Part shown: in pieces, positions 1 through 7,076 of the stretch
Numbering within the stretch: the stretch's first letter is position 1
Layout of the letters: every line of letters begins with the position of its first letter
Source of the DNA: Akkermansiaceae bacterium
GTDB taxonomy: Bacteria > Verrucomicrobiota > Verrucomicrobiia > Verrucomicrobiales > Akkermansiaceae
Direction: 5' to 3'
NCBI GenBank assembly: GCA_023301645.1
Contig: JALZUH010000011.1
Location: 1 to 10,421, forward strand
Length of the DNA stretch: 10,421 bases
Translations under genes and position numbers: made by a program
The notes under the pieces: generated by a model
Seen by the model: only the letters and a program-made list of their open reading frames with translations
What the model was told of the DNA's origin: nothing
Database searches by the model: none

Positions 1-10
1 GGTTTAGAAA

Positions 11-85
11 TGGCAACCTGTACGGGACTCGAACCCGTGTTGCCGCCGTGAAAGGGCGGAGTCCTAACCACTAGACGAACAGGTC
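11..85 (-). tRNA. tRNA-Glu (anticodon UUC)
   Basis: Read on the minus strand, this folds as a complete cloverleaf. The acceptor stem GACCTGT pairs with ACAGGTT (one G-U pair at the first position), followed by discriminator G and an encoded CCA. The D arm contains TAGTGGTTAGGAC. The anticodon stem CCGCC/GGCGG encloses the seven-base loop CTTTCAC, which gives anticodon TTC (plus-strand bases 50-52). The T arm is ACGGG TTCGAGT CCCGT. It decodes GAA/GAG glutamate codons. It diverges from kdsD; only ten bases lie beyond its 3' end in the window, so its terminator cannot be judged. Confidence 0.97.
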
Positions 86-184
86 GCTTTCTCGTGGTGC
101 GCTAGGCGCGGCGGCAAACTGACATGTTTTTTGATTCCTACAAGAAAAAACGATATCAAATCATCACTTTTTTTCATTTCGCCC

Positions 185-190
185 TATAGT
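185..190 (+). promoter_or_regulatory. candidate -10 box for kdsD
   Basis: TATAGT matches the sigma-70 -10 consensus at five of six bases and ends 18 bases before the kdsD ATG, so transcription would begin about 12 bases before the start codon. No good -35 hexamer lies at 16-18 bp spacing (the region is CATCAC followed by a T-run). The tentative call rests on the -10 match and the AT-rich upstream tract at about 126-180. Confidence 0.3.
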
Positions 191-208
191 TCCTCATTTT
201 AGACCTTT

Positions 209-1222
209 ATGCATGGCCTCAAACCATATAAATCTAGCGCTGTGAACCAAGCAGATTACTTGAAACGAGGCGCCCAAACCTTTGAAATACAAATAGCAGA
301 GCTCCAAAGAGTGTCATCATCACTCGACGATTCGTTTGGCCACGCTATCGAGTTATTAAAAAGCAGCATTCAGGCCAATCAGAAGATTGTCGTCATCGGC
401 GTTGGCAAATCTGGCAACATTGGTCACAAAATAGCGGCCACGCTCAACTCAACTGGCTCCACCGCCGTAGTGCTTAACTCACAAAATGCACTCCACGGAG
501 ATCTCGGACTTATCTCAGACGGAGATGCCGTCATCGCCCTCTCCTACTCAGGAGAGACCTCAGAGCTACTCGACCTACTCCCCTTCATCAAACGCCTCGA
601 CGTCAAAACCATCGCCATTACCGGAAAAGCAGGATCCACACTAGACCAGCACAGTGACATCACCCTACTCACCACCGTAGAGCGTGAAGCATGCCCGCTT
701 AATCTCGCCCCCACCTCCTCATCCACAGCCATGCTCGTCATGGGCGACGCAATCGCCATGGCACTACTAGAAGCACGCGGTTTCACCGAAGACGACTTCT
801 CTCGCTTCCACCCAGGAGGAGCACTAGGCAGAGCACTACTCACCAAAGTAGACGACATCATGCGCAGTGGCAGTGCCATCGCCACCATCTCACCCAGCCA
901 CAGCATCCAAGACGCACTCCACGCCATGGGGGAAGCTCGCAGCGGAGCATGTGTCATCACGAACCAAGACGGATCCATGGCTGGTATTTTCACCCACGGA
1001 GACTTCGCCCGTGCATTTCAGCAAAACCCAAACATCGGCACCGCAGCCGTAGAGGAATTCATGACCACTGACCCCGTCACTCTGCTATCTGGCTCACTAG
1101 CCGCTGAAGCTGTTGCTACCATTGGTAAAAACCGCATCGATGACATTGTCGTCCTCGATGCCCAGCATAAACCCATTGGCCTCATCGACACCCAAGACTT
1201 CGCTCGTCTCAAGCTTCTCTAG
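209..1222 (+). CDS. kdsD: arabinose-5-phosphate isomerase, KdsD/KpsF/GutQ family
   Basis: Cytosolic enzyme converting D-ribulose 5-phosphate to D-arabinose 5-phosphate, the first committed step of Kdo synthesis for lipopolysaccharide. At 337 aa it has the family length: a SIS sugar-isomerase domain (about 45-190) followed by two CBS domains (about 212-270 and 279-335). Family motifs are plain: GVGKSGNIG at 64-72, ALHGDLG at 94-100, SYSGET at 112-117, EACPLNLAPTSS at 160-171 and HPGGALGR at 201-208. The catalytic set known from E. coli KdsD (K59, E111, E152, H193) falls at a constant offset of 8 here: K67, E119, E160, H201. This supports both function and start codon. No Shine-Dalgarno precedes the ATG. 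A small lipoprotein gene follows after 45 bp and may be cotranscribed. GutQ or KpsF paralogues have the same architecture, so the exact physiological role is inferred. Confidence 0.93.
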   Translation: MHGLKPYKSSAVNQADYLKRGAQTFEIQIAELQRVSSSLDDSFGHAIELLKSSIQANQKIVVIGVGKSGNIGHKIAATLNSTGSTAVVLNSQNALHGDLGLISDGDAVIALSYSGETSELLDLLPFIKRLDVKTIAITGKAGSTLDQHSDITLLTTVEREACPLNLAPTSSSTAMLVMGDAIAMALLEARGFTEDDFSRFHPGGALGRALLTKVDDIMRSGSAIATISPSHSIQDALHAMGEARSGACVITNQDGSMAGIFTHGDFARAFQQNPNIGTAAVEEFMTTDPVTLLSGSLAAEAVATIGKNRIDDIVVLDAQHKPIGLIDTQDFARLKLL

Positions 1223-1267
1223 GCTCATCAGCTAGAGTCAACCCGTAGCTGACAGCCACAAAAACCC

Positions 1268-1822
1268 ATGTATTTCACCAAGCCCTCAGCTCAGAGCAAC
1301 ATTGCACGCACAACCGCATTACTCATTGCATGCCTACTCACGCTCTCATGCACAGCTCCGCAGCAGCCAGAACAAGTAGCCCCCATCTACTACACCCCAT
1401 TTAATGACAAAGTAGACCTGAGCCACGTCAGCATGACTGCCACCAACCTCCAACTCGGCAAAAACCAACAAGGCCATAGGCAAGTGAGCTTCGACTACAC
1501 CGTGCTCAACCAATCAGGCACAAGCATCGCCTTTGCCTGCCTCTACAACAGAGCCAATAACCTTATCGAAGTCAACCTCTACGATGCTGAAGGCAATGCC
1601 GTCCCCCTAGCACGCAACCCACTTGACAACCTCACCTTAGCAAAACCCAAGCCCCTCATTATCAAAGCTGGCGAGACAATCCACCACTACAGCAAGGTAA
1701 TCGCCCCTAGCTCACTCGAAGCAGGCACCCCCATCACCATCCGCATTCGCCTACACACGCCCTCTCGTTATGATGAGCTCCGAAGCAGCCTCGAAGCACC
1801 GCTCATACACAGCGTTTGGTAG
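1268..1822 (+). CDS. predicted lipoprotein of unknown function
   Basis: 184 aa. The N-terminus has a basic and polar stretch ending at R14 followed by a hydrophobic run (about 15-27), then a polar region rich in Gln and Pro, as in an exported protein. Two cysteines could be lipidated. C22 sits in LIAC, a good lipobox but with a very short hydrophobic core; C28 sits in TLSC, a poorer box with a better-placed core. The mature part looks beta-rich and Ig-like (for example VSFDYTVLNQSG at about 76-87 and IEVNLYDAEGNAVPL at about 102-116), with no catalytic motif I recognise. The gene begins 45 bp after kdsD on the same strand and could share its transcript, which loosely suggests an envelope role. 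I do not recognise the family. The start is the first ATG compatible with a signal peptide; there is no Shine-Dalgarno. Confidence 0.72.
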   Translation: MYFTKPSAQSNIARTTALLIACLLTLSCTAPQQPEQVAPIYYTPFNDKVDLSHVSMTATNLQLGKNQQGHRQVSFDYTVLNQSGTSIAFACLYNRANNLIEVNLYDAEGNAVPLARNPLDNLTLAKPKPLIIKAGETIHHYSKVIAPSSLEAGTPITIRIRLHTPSRYDELRSSLEAPLIHSVW

Positions 1823-1917
1823 CGCCTCTAGTGATCAAGCCACTGAGCCAAAAGCCCCAGCAATTGCCCACTTTAATAAAACTCCATTGACCTCACCCAG
1901 ATCAACCGTTAAGCATC

Positions 1918-1927
1918 TCACACCTAC
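1918..1927 (+). promoter_or_regulatory. TCACACCTAC element upstream of efp
   Basis: The 10-mer TCACACCTAC lies 73 bases before the efp ATG and recurs exactly at 3831-3840 upstream of fba. The shorter core TCACACCT also occurs at 3189-3196, just before the Nudix start, and at 9883-9890, in a terminator. I noticed no copy inside a coding region. A regulatory role is only inferred. Confidence 0.25.
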
Positions 1928-1956
1928 GTGAAGTATTTATCACGAGATCATCATAA

Positions 1957-1969
1957 GCTAGTCACTAGC
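1957..1969. repeat. short near-perfect palindrome upstream of efp
   Basis: GCTAGTCACTAGC has two 6-base arms (GCTAGT/ACTAGC) around one central C, 31 bases before the efp start. The size and symmetry would fit a small operator. CTAG is common in this window, so chance is a real alternative. Confidence 0.3.
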
Positions 1970-2000
1970 CCCACTATTCCACAACTAATTCCACGAAACC

Positions 2001-2567
2001 ATGGCAGCAACCGTCGCAACAAACGTTAAAAAAGGACAATGTATCAAGTATGAAGGTGAAACAGGCATCGTCCTCGGACTAGACCACCGCACACCAGGAA
2101 AAGGTAATGCGCTCGTTGCTGTCACCATCCGTTCTTTTCAGTCTGGAAAAACAAAGAGCATCCGCTTTGCCTCTAGTGACAAAGTAGAAATCATCGACAC
2201 GGACCGTCAGAAGCTTGAATTCTCCTACGGCGACCCATCTGGCTTTCACTTCATGGACATGACTAGCTACGAGACCATCACCCTCGACGCAGAGCTCATT
2301 GGCGATAATAAATTCTACCTCGTAGAAGGCATGCAGGCTGAAATCCTCTTCATCGAAGGCAACCCTGTAACCGTAGACGTTCCCGGCACAGTCGAGCTCG
2401 TAGTCACTGAGTCATCAGAAGGAATCAAAGGAGACACTGCTAATAACCCAACCAAGCCAGCTACCCTAGAAACTGGCCTCATCGTGCAAGTGCCACTCTT
2501 CGTAAAGCCAGGCGACAAGCTCAAGATCAACACCGCTGAAGCATCCTACTCAGGACGTGCTAACTAA
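2001..2567 (+). CDS. efp: elongation factor P
   Basis: Translation factor that binds between the ribosomal P and E sites and relieves stalling at polyproline stretches. At 188 aa it has the normal bacterial length, with an N-terminal KOW-like domain (about 1-65) and two OB-type domains (about 66-128 and 129-186). The tip of the first domain reads TPGKGNA at 31-37. This puts a lysine at position 34, the residue modified by beta-lysylation in E. coli, so this is a K34-type protein, not the R32 rhamnosylated type. The C-terminal domain has the expected TGLIVQVPLFVKPGDKLKI pattern. No gene for a modification enzyme (EpmA/EpmB) lies nearby. It appears to be a single-gene unit with its own terminator 27 bp downstream. 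The ATG is preceded by an A/C-rich leader without Shine-Dalgarno. Confidence 0.96.
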   Translation: MAATVATNVKKGQCIKYEGETGIVLGLDHRTPGKGNALVAVTIRSFQSGKTKSIRFASSDKVEIIDTDRQKLEFSYGDPSGFHFMDMTSYETITLDAELIGDNKFYLVEGMQAEILFIEGNPVTVDVPGTVELVVTESSEGIKGDTANNPTKPATLETGLIVQVPLFVKPGDKLKINTAEASYSGRAN

Positions 2568-2593
2568 GCACATAGACAGCACCTCATATTTCC

Positions 2594-2631
2594 ATAGCGA
2601 GCCCACTTCACCAAGTGGCTCGCTATTTTCA
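2594..2631 (+). terminator. rho-independent terminator of efp
   Basis: The arms ATAGCGAGCC-ACTT and AAGTGGCTCGCTAT pair over 14 bp, with a single bulged C in the left arm and a CACC loop. TTTT and a further T-rich stretch follow. The hairpin lies just after the efp stop codon and before the next same-strand gene. Confidence 0.88.
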
Positions 2632-2670
2632 TTTGTAACTAAGCCATCGCTACCATAACTTGCCATCATC

Positions 2671-3186
2671 ATGACTTGGAACGAACAATTTCTCACCCTA
2701 TTCACTAAGTGCCTTGAGCAATATCAAGCAGGCAACAGCGACTACCTCTCCCACTACAGTGAGGAAGACCTCAGCTTCCTGAAGTCCATCGGCTATAAGC
2801 CACGCGAGCTCTTTGACTTCGTAGAAGACCTCGCTGACGAAGGACTCCCTAGCAAGTCCACAGCCCTTCTCGTCGCAGCTGTTCGCAGAGACTATCTGTT
2901 CACCGTTCAGAATGGCGAGCTCAGCCCCCATGAGATCAACAGCCTCGACCTCCCCACCTTTGGCGACACCCTTGACGGGCTTAATTACTTCCCGCGCATT
3001 CTTAAGAAAGCACGAGCCAAGCTCAAAGGAGAGCTCGACCCTGACATCATGTATGGCTGCGGCGGCGACCGGAAATTCCTCCGAACTCACGGTAATATCC
3101 ACCCAGCAGACTTCCTCAGAAATGTATGGGCCTCTGGCGAAAGTGATGAACACATCATTAACTACCTCAGATCACAATCAACCTAG
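2671..3186 (+). CDS. DUF5069-like protein with helical N-terminal extension
   Basis: 171 aa, soluble, no signal peptide or membrane segment. The C-terminal part (about 95-168) resembles DUF5069: YFPRILKKARAKLKG at 106-120, MYGCGGDRKFL at 127-137, then an HPADFL and DEHIINYL pattern near the end. The first 90 residues are acidic and mostly helical (for example ELFDFVEDLADEGLPS at 46-61 and VAAVRRDYLF at 68-77) and form a separate segment. No enzymatic motif is apparent and the molecular function is unknown to me. The family assignment is from recognition of the pattern, not a search. The gene is 10 bp upstream of the Nudix gene on the same strand, so the two are probably cotranscribed. Its ATG has no Shine-Dalgarno (the preceding bases are GCCATCATC). 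Confidence 0.8.
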   Translation: MTWNEQFLTLFTKCLEQYQAGNSDYLSHYSEEDLSFLKSIGYKPRELFDFVEDLADEGLPSKSTALLVAAVRRDYLFTVQNGELSPHEINSLDLPTFGDTLDGLNYFPRILKKARAKLKGELDPDIMYGCGGDRKFLRTHGNIHPADFLRNVWASGESDEHIINYLRSQST

Positions 3187-3196
3187 TATCACACCT

Positions 3197-3823
3197 ATGA
3201 AAGACTACCAAGGCGAGCAAATCCTCGTAATCAAACGCAGCCTCCTCGACTCACTAGGAGAGTTCCAAGGTATCAGCACCGATACCGACCACTACCTCCC
3301 CTCCCTACTTCACCCTGATAATAACTTCTTCATGGACAGAGGAAGCGCAGAGGAAGACCCCACCCACAAGCAACTCATCCCCTACTGCATATTCAGAGTA
3401 AAGGACAGCAGCGGCACACGCTATCTGCATTACACACGCGGCAAATCAGGAGGCGAATCCCGCCTACACGCCCAAGTCTCTATCGGCATAGGCGGACACA
3501 TCAATCCCGTAGACAAGCGTGAAGACCCCCTTGGTATGGACACCTACATGGCAGGCGTAAATCGTGAGATCAACGAAGAGCTCAACATCACAGGCAGCTA
3601 CACCAACCGCATCGTCGCCCTCCTCAATGACGACAGCAATGAAGTCGGAAAAGTCCACCTCGGAGTCGTTCACATGATCGACCTCGAAAACGACCTAGTC
3701 CGCGCCAATGAAGATGCTATTGCTAATTTAGAACTCTGCTCACTCGACCATCTCACAGGAAATCTCTACGAGCGCCTTGAGACATGGACTCGCTGCTGTG
3801 TAGATATTATTGAAACTCTTTAA
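3197..3823 (+). CDS. Nudix-family predicted phosphoesterase (COG4112-like)
   Basis: 208 aa, cytosolic, starting 10 bp after the DUF5069-like gene. It resembles the MutT/Nudix proteins of COG4112: an AEEDPTHKQLIPY segment (51-63), RLHAQVSIGIGGHIN (89-103), NDDSNEVGKVHLGVV (144-158). The Nudix helix is REINEELNI at 123-131, so the metal-binding glutamates E124, E127 and E128 are present. The canonical Gly near the end of the box is Asn130, the upstream Glu is Asp115, and the spacing from the GGHIN strand to REINEEL is about nine residues longer than the classic 23-residue box. The substrate is unknown; the family hydrolyses nucleoside diphosphates linked to another group. Longer readings of the frame overlap the upstream gene, so ATG 3197 is preferred although no ribosome binding site is visible. 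Confidence 0.82.
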   Translation: MKDYQGEQILVIKRSLLDSLGEFQGISTDTDHYLPSLLHPDNNFFMDRGSAEEDPTHKQLIPYCIFRVKDSSGTRYLHYTRGKSGGESRLHAQVSIGIGGHINPVDKREDPLGMDTYMAGVNREINEELNITGSYTNRIVALLNDDSNEVGKVHLGVVHMIDLENDLVRANEDAIANLELCSLDHLTGNLYERLETWTRCCVDIIETL

Positions 3824-3830
3824 GTAATTT

Positions 3831-3847
3831 TCACACCTACCTATACT
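3831..3847 (+). promoter_or_regulatory. candidate fba promoter with TCACACCTAC element
   Basis: A TATACT box at 3842-3847 (five of six consensus bases) lies 38 bases before the fba ATG. It directly follows the TCACACCTAC 10-mer (3831-3840) that is also found upstream of efp. At 17 bp spacing the -35 position reads TTTAAG (3819-3824), a poor match. The leader would be about 32 bases long. Confidence 0.35.
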
Positions 3848-3885
3848 TGCTACGCACACACTACTGTGTTAACAATCATCGCAAC

Positions 3886-4917
3886 ATGCCAGTCGCCACA
3901 CCAAAGCAATACGTCGCTATGCTCGAAGCCGCCCAAAAAGAAGGCTTCGCATACCCCGCTATCAACATCACATCACTCGCCACCGCCAGCGGAGCTCTCA
4001 AAGCCTTCGCTGAATCTGGATCTGATGGCATCATCCAAGTCTCTACTGGAGGAGCCGCTTTCGCATCTGGGACAGCCCTCGCTGACGAAGCTTTCGGAGC
4101 CATTGTCCTAGCCGAAGCCGTCCACAGACTAGCGGAGAAATATGATGTCCTCATTGCCCTCCACACTGACCACTGTCACCCTGCGAAAGTTGACAGCTTC
4201 CTGCGCCCACTACTACAAGCATCACGCGAGCGTATAGCAGAAGGAAAAGGCCCACTATTCCAATCACACATGTTTGACGGCTCAGTCGTCGACCTCGACG
4301 AAAACCTCAAGATCTCTACTGAGCTCCTCAAAGAGTGCGCCGAGCTAGACATCATCCTCGAAGTAGAAGCTGGATGTGTTGGAGGAGAAGAAGACGGACA
4401 CGACACCTCTGGACTCCCTGCTGAGAAGCTCTACACCTCAGCCGAAGACATGCTACAAGTCTACGAATCTCTCCACGGTATCGGCCGCTTCATGTTCGCC
4501 GCCACCTTTGGTAACGTCCACGGAGCCTATAAGCCAGGTGCCGTTCAGCTCAAGCCCACCATCCTACGTGACGGACAAAAGGCCGTTATCGAAAAATACG
4601 GACAAGAAGCTGAAATGGACCTCGTCTTCCACGGTGGATCAGGCTCATCTATCGAAGAACTTCGCGAGACCATCGACTACGGTGTCATCAAGATGAACAT
4701 CGACACCGACACCCAATACGCCTTTACCCGCCCTATCGCCGCCCATATGTGTGAAAACATCGAAGGCGTGCTCAAAATCGACGGCGAAGTTGGAAACAAA
4801 AAAATGTATGACCCTCGCGGCTACCTTAAAAAAGCCGAACAAAGCCTCTGTGACCGTCTCAAGCAAGCCTGTGACGACCTACGCTCAACGGGCAATTCCA
4901 TCTACAAAAAAGCCTAA
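3886..4917 (+). CDS. fba: class II fructose-bisphosphate aldolase
   Basis: Zinc-dependent glycolytic and gluconeogenic enzyme that reversibly splits fructose 1,6-bisphosphate into dihydroxyacetone phosphate and glyceraldehyde 3-phosphate. 343 aa, a single TIM barrel. Motifs include HTDHCHP at 93-99 (catalytic Asp95 and zinc ligand His96), EVEAGCVGGEEDG at 159-171, GNVHGAYKPG at 209-218 (zinc ligand His212), FHGGSGSS at 248-255 (zinc ligand His249 and phosphate-binding loop), and KMNIDTDTQYAFTRP at 269-283. The start at 3886 gives MPVATPKQYVAML, the usual family N-terminus; an upstream in-frame TTG would add 13 unrelated residues. Length and the long Gly-rich insertion favour the class IIA type. 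It is followed by a hairpin terminator and is probably a single-gene unit. Confidence 0.95.
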   Translation: MPVATPKQYVAMLEAAQKEGFAYPAINITSLATASGALKAFAESGSDGIIQVSTGGAAFASGTALADEAFGAIVLAEAVHRLAEKYDVLIALHTDHCHPAKVDSFLRPLLQASRERIAEGKGPLFQSHMFDGSVVDLDENLKISTELLKECAELDIILEVEAGCVGGEEDGHDTSGLPAEKLYTSAEDMLQVYESLHGIGRFMFAATFGNVHGAYKPGAVQLKPTILRDGQKAVIEKYGQEAEMDLVFHGGSGSSIEELRETIDYGVIKMNIDTDTQYAFTRPIAAHMCENIEGVLKIDGEVGNKKMYDPRGYLKKAEQSLCDRLKQACDDLRSTGNSIYKKA

Positions 4918-5011
4918 AACAAAGGGCCCAAGATAAAGAATCAAACACCTAGAATCTGGTATTTGAAATCCTAATCGACAGCATCCTTCTTAGCCCTCGT
5001 GCTAATCCACC

Positions 5012-5049
5012 CTACGGCGACCATTCACTTGGTCGCCGTAGCCTTTCCC
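5012..5049 (+). terminator. hairpin terminator of fba
   Basis: A perfect 12-bp inverted repeat, CTACGGCGACCA (5012-5023) and TGGTCGCCGTAG (5030-5041), encloses the loop TTCACT. The following tract is CCTTTCCCC, so the T-run is weak, but the stem is strong and well placed between fba and the next gene. It also argues against starting the downstream gene at an upstream in-frame codon near 4999. Confidence 0.78.
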
Positions 5050-5088
5050 CCTCGTAACGTTCATCTCACACCCCACCAAAAAACAGCC

Positions 5089-5823
5089 ATGGCGAAGAAA
5101 CAGCAAGAAAACCCACTAGCCAACATCATGTGGAATGTTCTCATTCCCGTAGCAGCCCTAGGCATCCTCGGCAAAACAGGTGATAAGCTATGGCAAGTAG
5201 GACCAGTATGGGGCATGATCATCGCCGTCTGCCTTCCTGTCATCTACGGCATCCACCACTTGGTAAAAACCAAGAAACCCAACTTCTTCTCCATCCTCGG
5301 AGTCGTCAGTATCCTACTTACAGGAGGCATATCCATCATGGCCTATCAGGACAATGGCACCGTCGACGCCCAAGCCCCGCTCTGGTTCGCCCTGAAAGAA
5401 GCCGCCATCCCCTTCATCTTCGGCATTACCATCCTCATCTCCCACTGGACAAAGACCCCCCTCATTAACGTCTTCATCTACAATCCAGAATTCTTCAACG
5501 TCCCCCTCATCGAAAAGCGCGTCGCAGAAAAGTCAGCCACGGCCGACTACAAGAAACTCATCTTCTCTGGCACTATCCTCCTCGCCAGCTCATTCTTCAT
5601 CAGCATGGTCATGAACTACTTCCTAGCCATGCACTTCCTCCATGACAGCACCCACTCCCAAGAAGCTTTTAACACCGGCGTAGCCAAGCTCACTGGCTGG
5701 GGCTTTGCCGTCATCGGTGTCCCCATGATCACTATCCTCATAGCCATCATGTTCCGCTTCGTCTCTGGCCTACGCAAAATCACAGGCATGGAAAACGAAG
5801 ACATACTACTCCTGCAGCGCTAA
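5089..5823 (+). CDS. VC0807-like integral membrane protein, function unknown
   Basis: 244 aa with about six predicted transmembrane segments (roughly 11-30, 38-58, 67-86, 102-118, 156-182, 204-226). It resembles the VC0807 family: NPLANIMWNVLIPVAALG at 8-25, GPVWG(M)IIAVCLPVIYG at 38-54, NFFSILGVVSILLTGGI at 65-81, KEAAIPFIFGITIL at 103-116, YNPEFFNV at 131-138, and ITGMENEDILLL at 231-242. Members are often annotated loosely as MFS transporters or septation protein A-like, but no transport activity is shown by the sequence. I chose ATG 5089 because the next upstream in-frame start would lie before the fba terminator. The gene is convergent with menE, 62 bp away, and appears monocistronic. 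Confidence 0.8.
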   Translation: MAKKQQENPLANIMWNVLIPVAALGILGKTGDKLWQVGPVWGMIIAVCLPVIYGIHHLVKTKKPNFFSILGVVSILLTGGISIMAYQDNGTVDAQAPLWFALKEAAIPFIFGITILISHWTKTPLINVFIYNPEFFNVPLIEKRVAEKSATADYKKLIFSGTILLASSFFISMVMNYFLAMHFLHDSTHSQEAFNTGVAKLTGWGFAVIGVPMITILIAIMFRFVSGLRKITGMENEDILLLQR

Positions 5824-5834
5824 AACCACCCTCA

Positions 5835-5854
5835 GATAGACATCTAGATCTATC
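5835..5854. repeat. short inverted repeat between convergent genes
   Basis: GATAGA (5835-5840) and TCTATC (5849-5854) flank an 8-base loop in the gap between the membrane-protein gene and menE. The stem is only 6 bp and AT-rich, with no T-run on either side, so a bidirectional terminator is possible but poorly supported. Confidence 0.25.
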
Positions 5855-5885
5855 ATTAGGCACCGACTAGACGACATCATCGATG

Positions 5886-7076
5886 TCACTCACTAGCGAC
5901 TAACGCCCGAACCTCCTCGGTAAGCTTAGCATAGCGCACCTTACCCAGCGCACTTTGAGGAATCTCTCCCACCGTGCACAGCTCCCTTACCCGCATAAAT
6001 GGCGCACAAGACAGGTGATAATGCGCTAGCGCGCGCTCCATTGTATCCACATCAGCAGCAGTGCAGCAGAGAACCATCTCATAACCCATACGAAGATGGG
6101 GCACCACCACCACCGCCACGCCACTAGCAGAGAGCCCATCAGCAGCCAAGCCCAGCGACTCCACGCTATCCATCAGGGCACACTCCACGGCCGCTAAGTT
6201 CACCAGCTCGCCTAAGATCTTCACACAGCGATCGGCACGCCCGATCACGACCAAGCTATCACCAGCCAGCTCGACGACATCACTCGTCACATACCAGTCC
6301 TCTTGCCGCACCAGCTCATACTTCCCGCGCTCACTATCCACTAGGCTCACATAGCCAGACATCAGAGCCTCGCCTTGCAAGCGCAAGCGACCATCCTCAC
6401 CTAGCTCAGCCTGCCACAGTGGCAGCAGCCTAAGAGACCGACTCCCCAGCTCAGCTGTCGCCACCTGAGAGCAAGTTTCAGTCATTCCATACGTCTCGAC
6501 TACAGGCCAGCCCAGAGCGACCGCCTTTTGATAAATACGATCATCCAAGCGCCCGCCACCGATGAGTAAAGCCCGCAATGAAGCAGGAGCCCTTAAGCCC
6601 AAATTCACCAGATCCACTAGCTGCGTTGGCACAAGGGCGGACAGTGTCACCGAAGCCTCACAAGCCACTTGGTAAAACCCCTGCCCACTCCACTTACCAG
6701 CAAGCTCGACGAGCCCGCATGATGAGGCGAAACAACGCGCAAACACCCCCACCCCACCGACGTGGAAATCAGGTAAAGCCAGCAGCCAAACATCCTCATC
6801 ACTAGCCCCTAAGTGCTCATTGACCGCCCGAGCCGAAGCCAGCATCGCCTCCTTAGATAGAGCCACCCACTTCCCCGAACCTGTCGACCCAGAAGTAGCA
6901 AACAGCAAATGCCCCCCGACTAAATCCAAACTCCCCCCAGCATCACTCCCTGACAGCCACTGCCCGATCGCCTCAGCCTCAGACACAGCGGACGGATCAC
7001 GATCATTCACCATCACCACGCTATCATCCGACAGCCAGAACTCACTGCTGCGAAGATCATTTAGCCTCACACTCAT
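5886..7076 (-). CDS. menE: O-succinylbenzoate-CoA ligase-like protein (short form)
   Basis: ATP-dependent ligase that forms o-succinylbenzoyl-CoA in menaquinone synthesis. 396 aa, an ANL-superfamily adenylating enzyme. Visible motifs are the P-loop TSGSTGSGKW at 61-70, LPDFHVGG at 101-108, YGMTET at 196-201, YVTSD at 262-266 (usual TGD, here TSD), GRADR at 279-283 with GE at 289-290, and GK at 378-379 with the C-terminal catalytic Lys379. The P-loop lies about 100 residues nearer the N-terminus than in E. coli MenE, so the enzyme lacks much of the usual N-terminal region. ATG 7076 overlaps the menC stop as ATGA, which suggests translational coupling and is preferred to an upstream ATG that would add five residues. 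The substrate is assigned mainly from the neighbours menC and menA. Confidence 0.85.
   Translation of the reverse strand: MSVRLNDLRSSEFWLSDDSVVMVNDRDPSAVSEAEAIGQWLSGSDAGGSLDLVGGHLLFATSGSTGSGKWVALSKEAMLASARAVNEHLGASDEDVWLLALPDFHVGGVGVFARCFASSCGLVELAGKWSGQGFYQVACEASVTLSALVPTQLVDLVNLGLRAPASLRALLIGGGRLDDRIYQKAVALGWPVVETYGMTETCSQVATAELGSRSLRLLPLWQAELGEDGRLRLQGEALMSGYVSLVDSERGKYELVRQEDWYVTSDVVELAGDSLVVIGRADRCVKILGELVNLAAVECALMDSVESLGLAADGLSASGVAVVVVPHLRMGYEMVLCCTAADVDTMERALAHYHLSCAPFMRVRELCTVGEIPQSALGKVRYAKLTEEVRALVASE

Noticed and set aside
11..208. tRNA-Glu as an integration site for a mobile element
   Set aside because: No integrase, direct repeat of the tRNA end, or foreign-looking genes follow; the neighbour is the core gene kdsD.
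544..993. Long antisense reading frame inside kdsD
   Set aside because: It is Ser/Met-rich and lacks any motif; it is explained by the skewed base composition of the strand opposite a strongly conserved gene.
1216..1252. Small inverted repeats after kdsD (CTCTAG/CTAGAG and TCAGCTA/TAGCTGA)
   Set aside because: The stems are only 6-7 bp with loops of 9 and 11 bases, they compete with each other, and no T-run follows, so a terminator call is not supported.
2698..3153. Antisense reading frame of 151 codons opposite the DUF5069-like gene
   Set aside because: It has no motif or start context and mirrors the codon bias of the sense gene.
2912..3196. In-frame extension of the Nudix gene back into the DUF5069-like gene
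   Set aside because: The extension is an alternative frame of a real gene and has no family similarity; the Nudix protein aligns from the ATG at 3197.
3857..3870. ACACA/TGTGT hairpin in the fba leader as a riboswitch or attenuator
   Set aside because: Only 5 bp with no further structure or terminator; well within chance.
3847..3885. Upstream TTG start for fba adding 13 residues
   Set aside because: The added residues do not resemble the family, the candidate -10 box overlaps the TTG, and the ATG at 3886 gives the normal aldolase N-terminus.
4999..5088. Upstream GTG start for the VC0807-like protein adding 30 residues
   Set aside because: It would lie before the fba terminator and code across its hairpin; the ATG at 5089 gives a typical N-terminus.
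6578..6805. Plus-strand reading frames across the men genes
   Set aside because: They are Pro/Ala/Thr/Ser-rich, low-complexity translations of the strand opposite conserved menE, menC and menA, without motifs.
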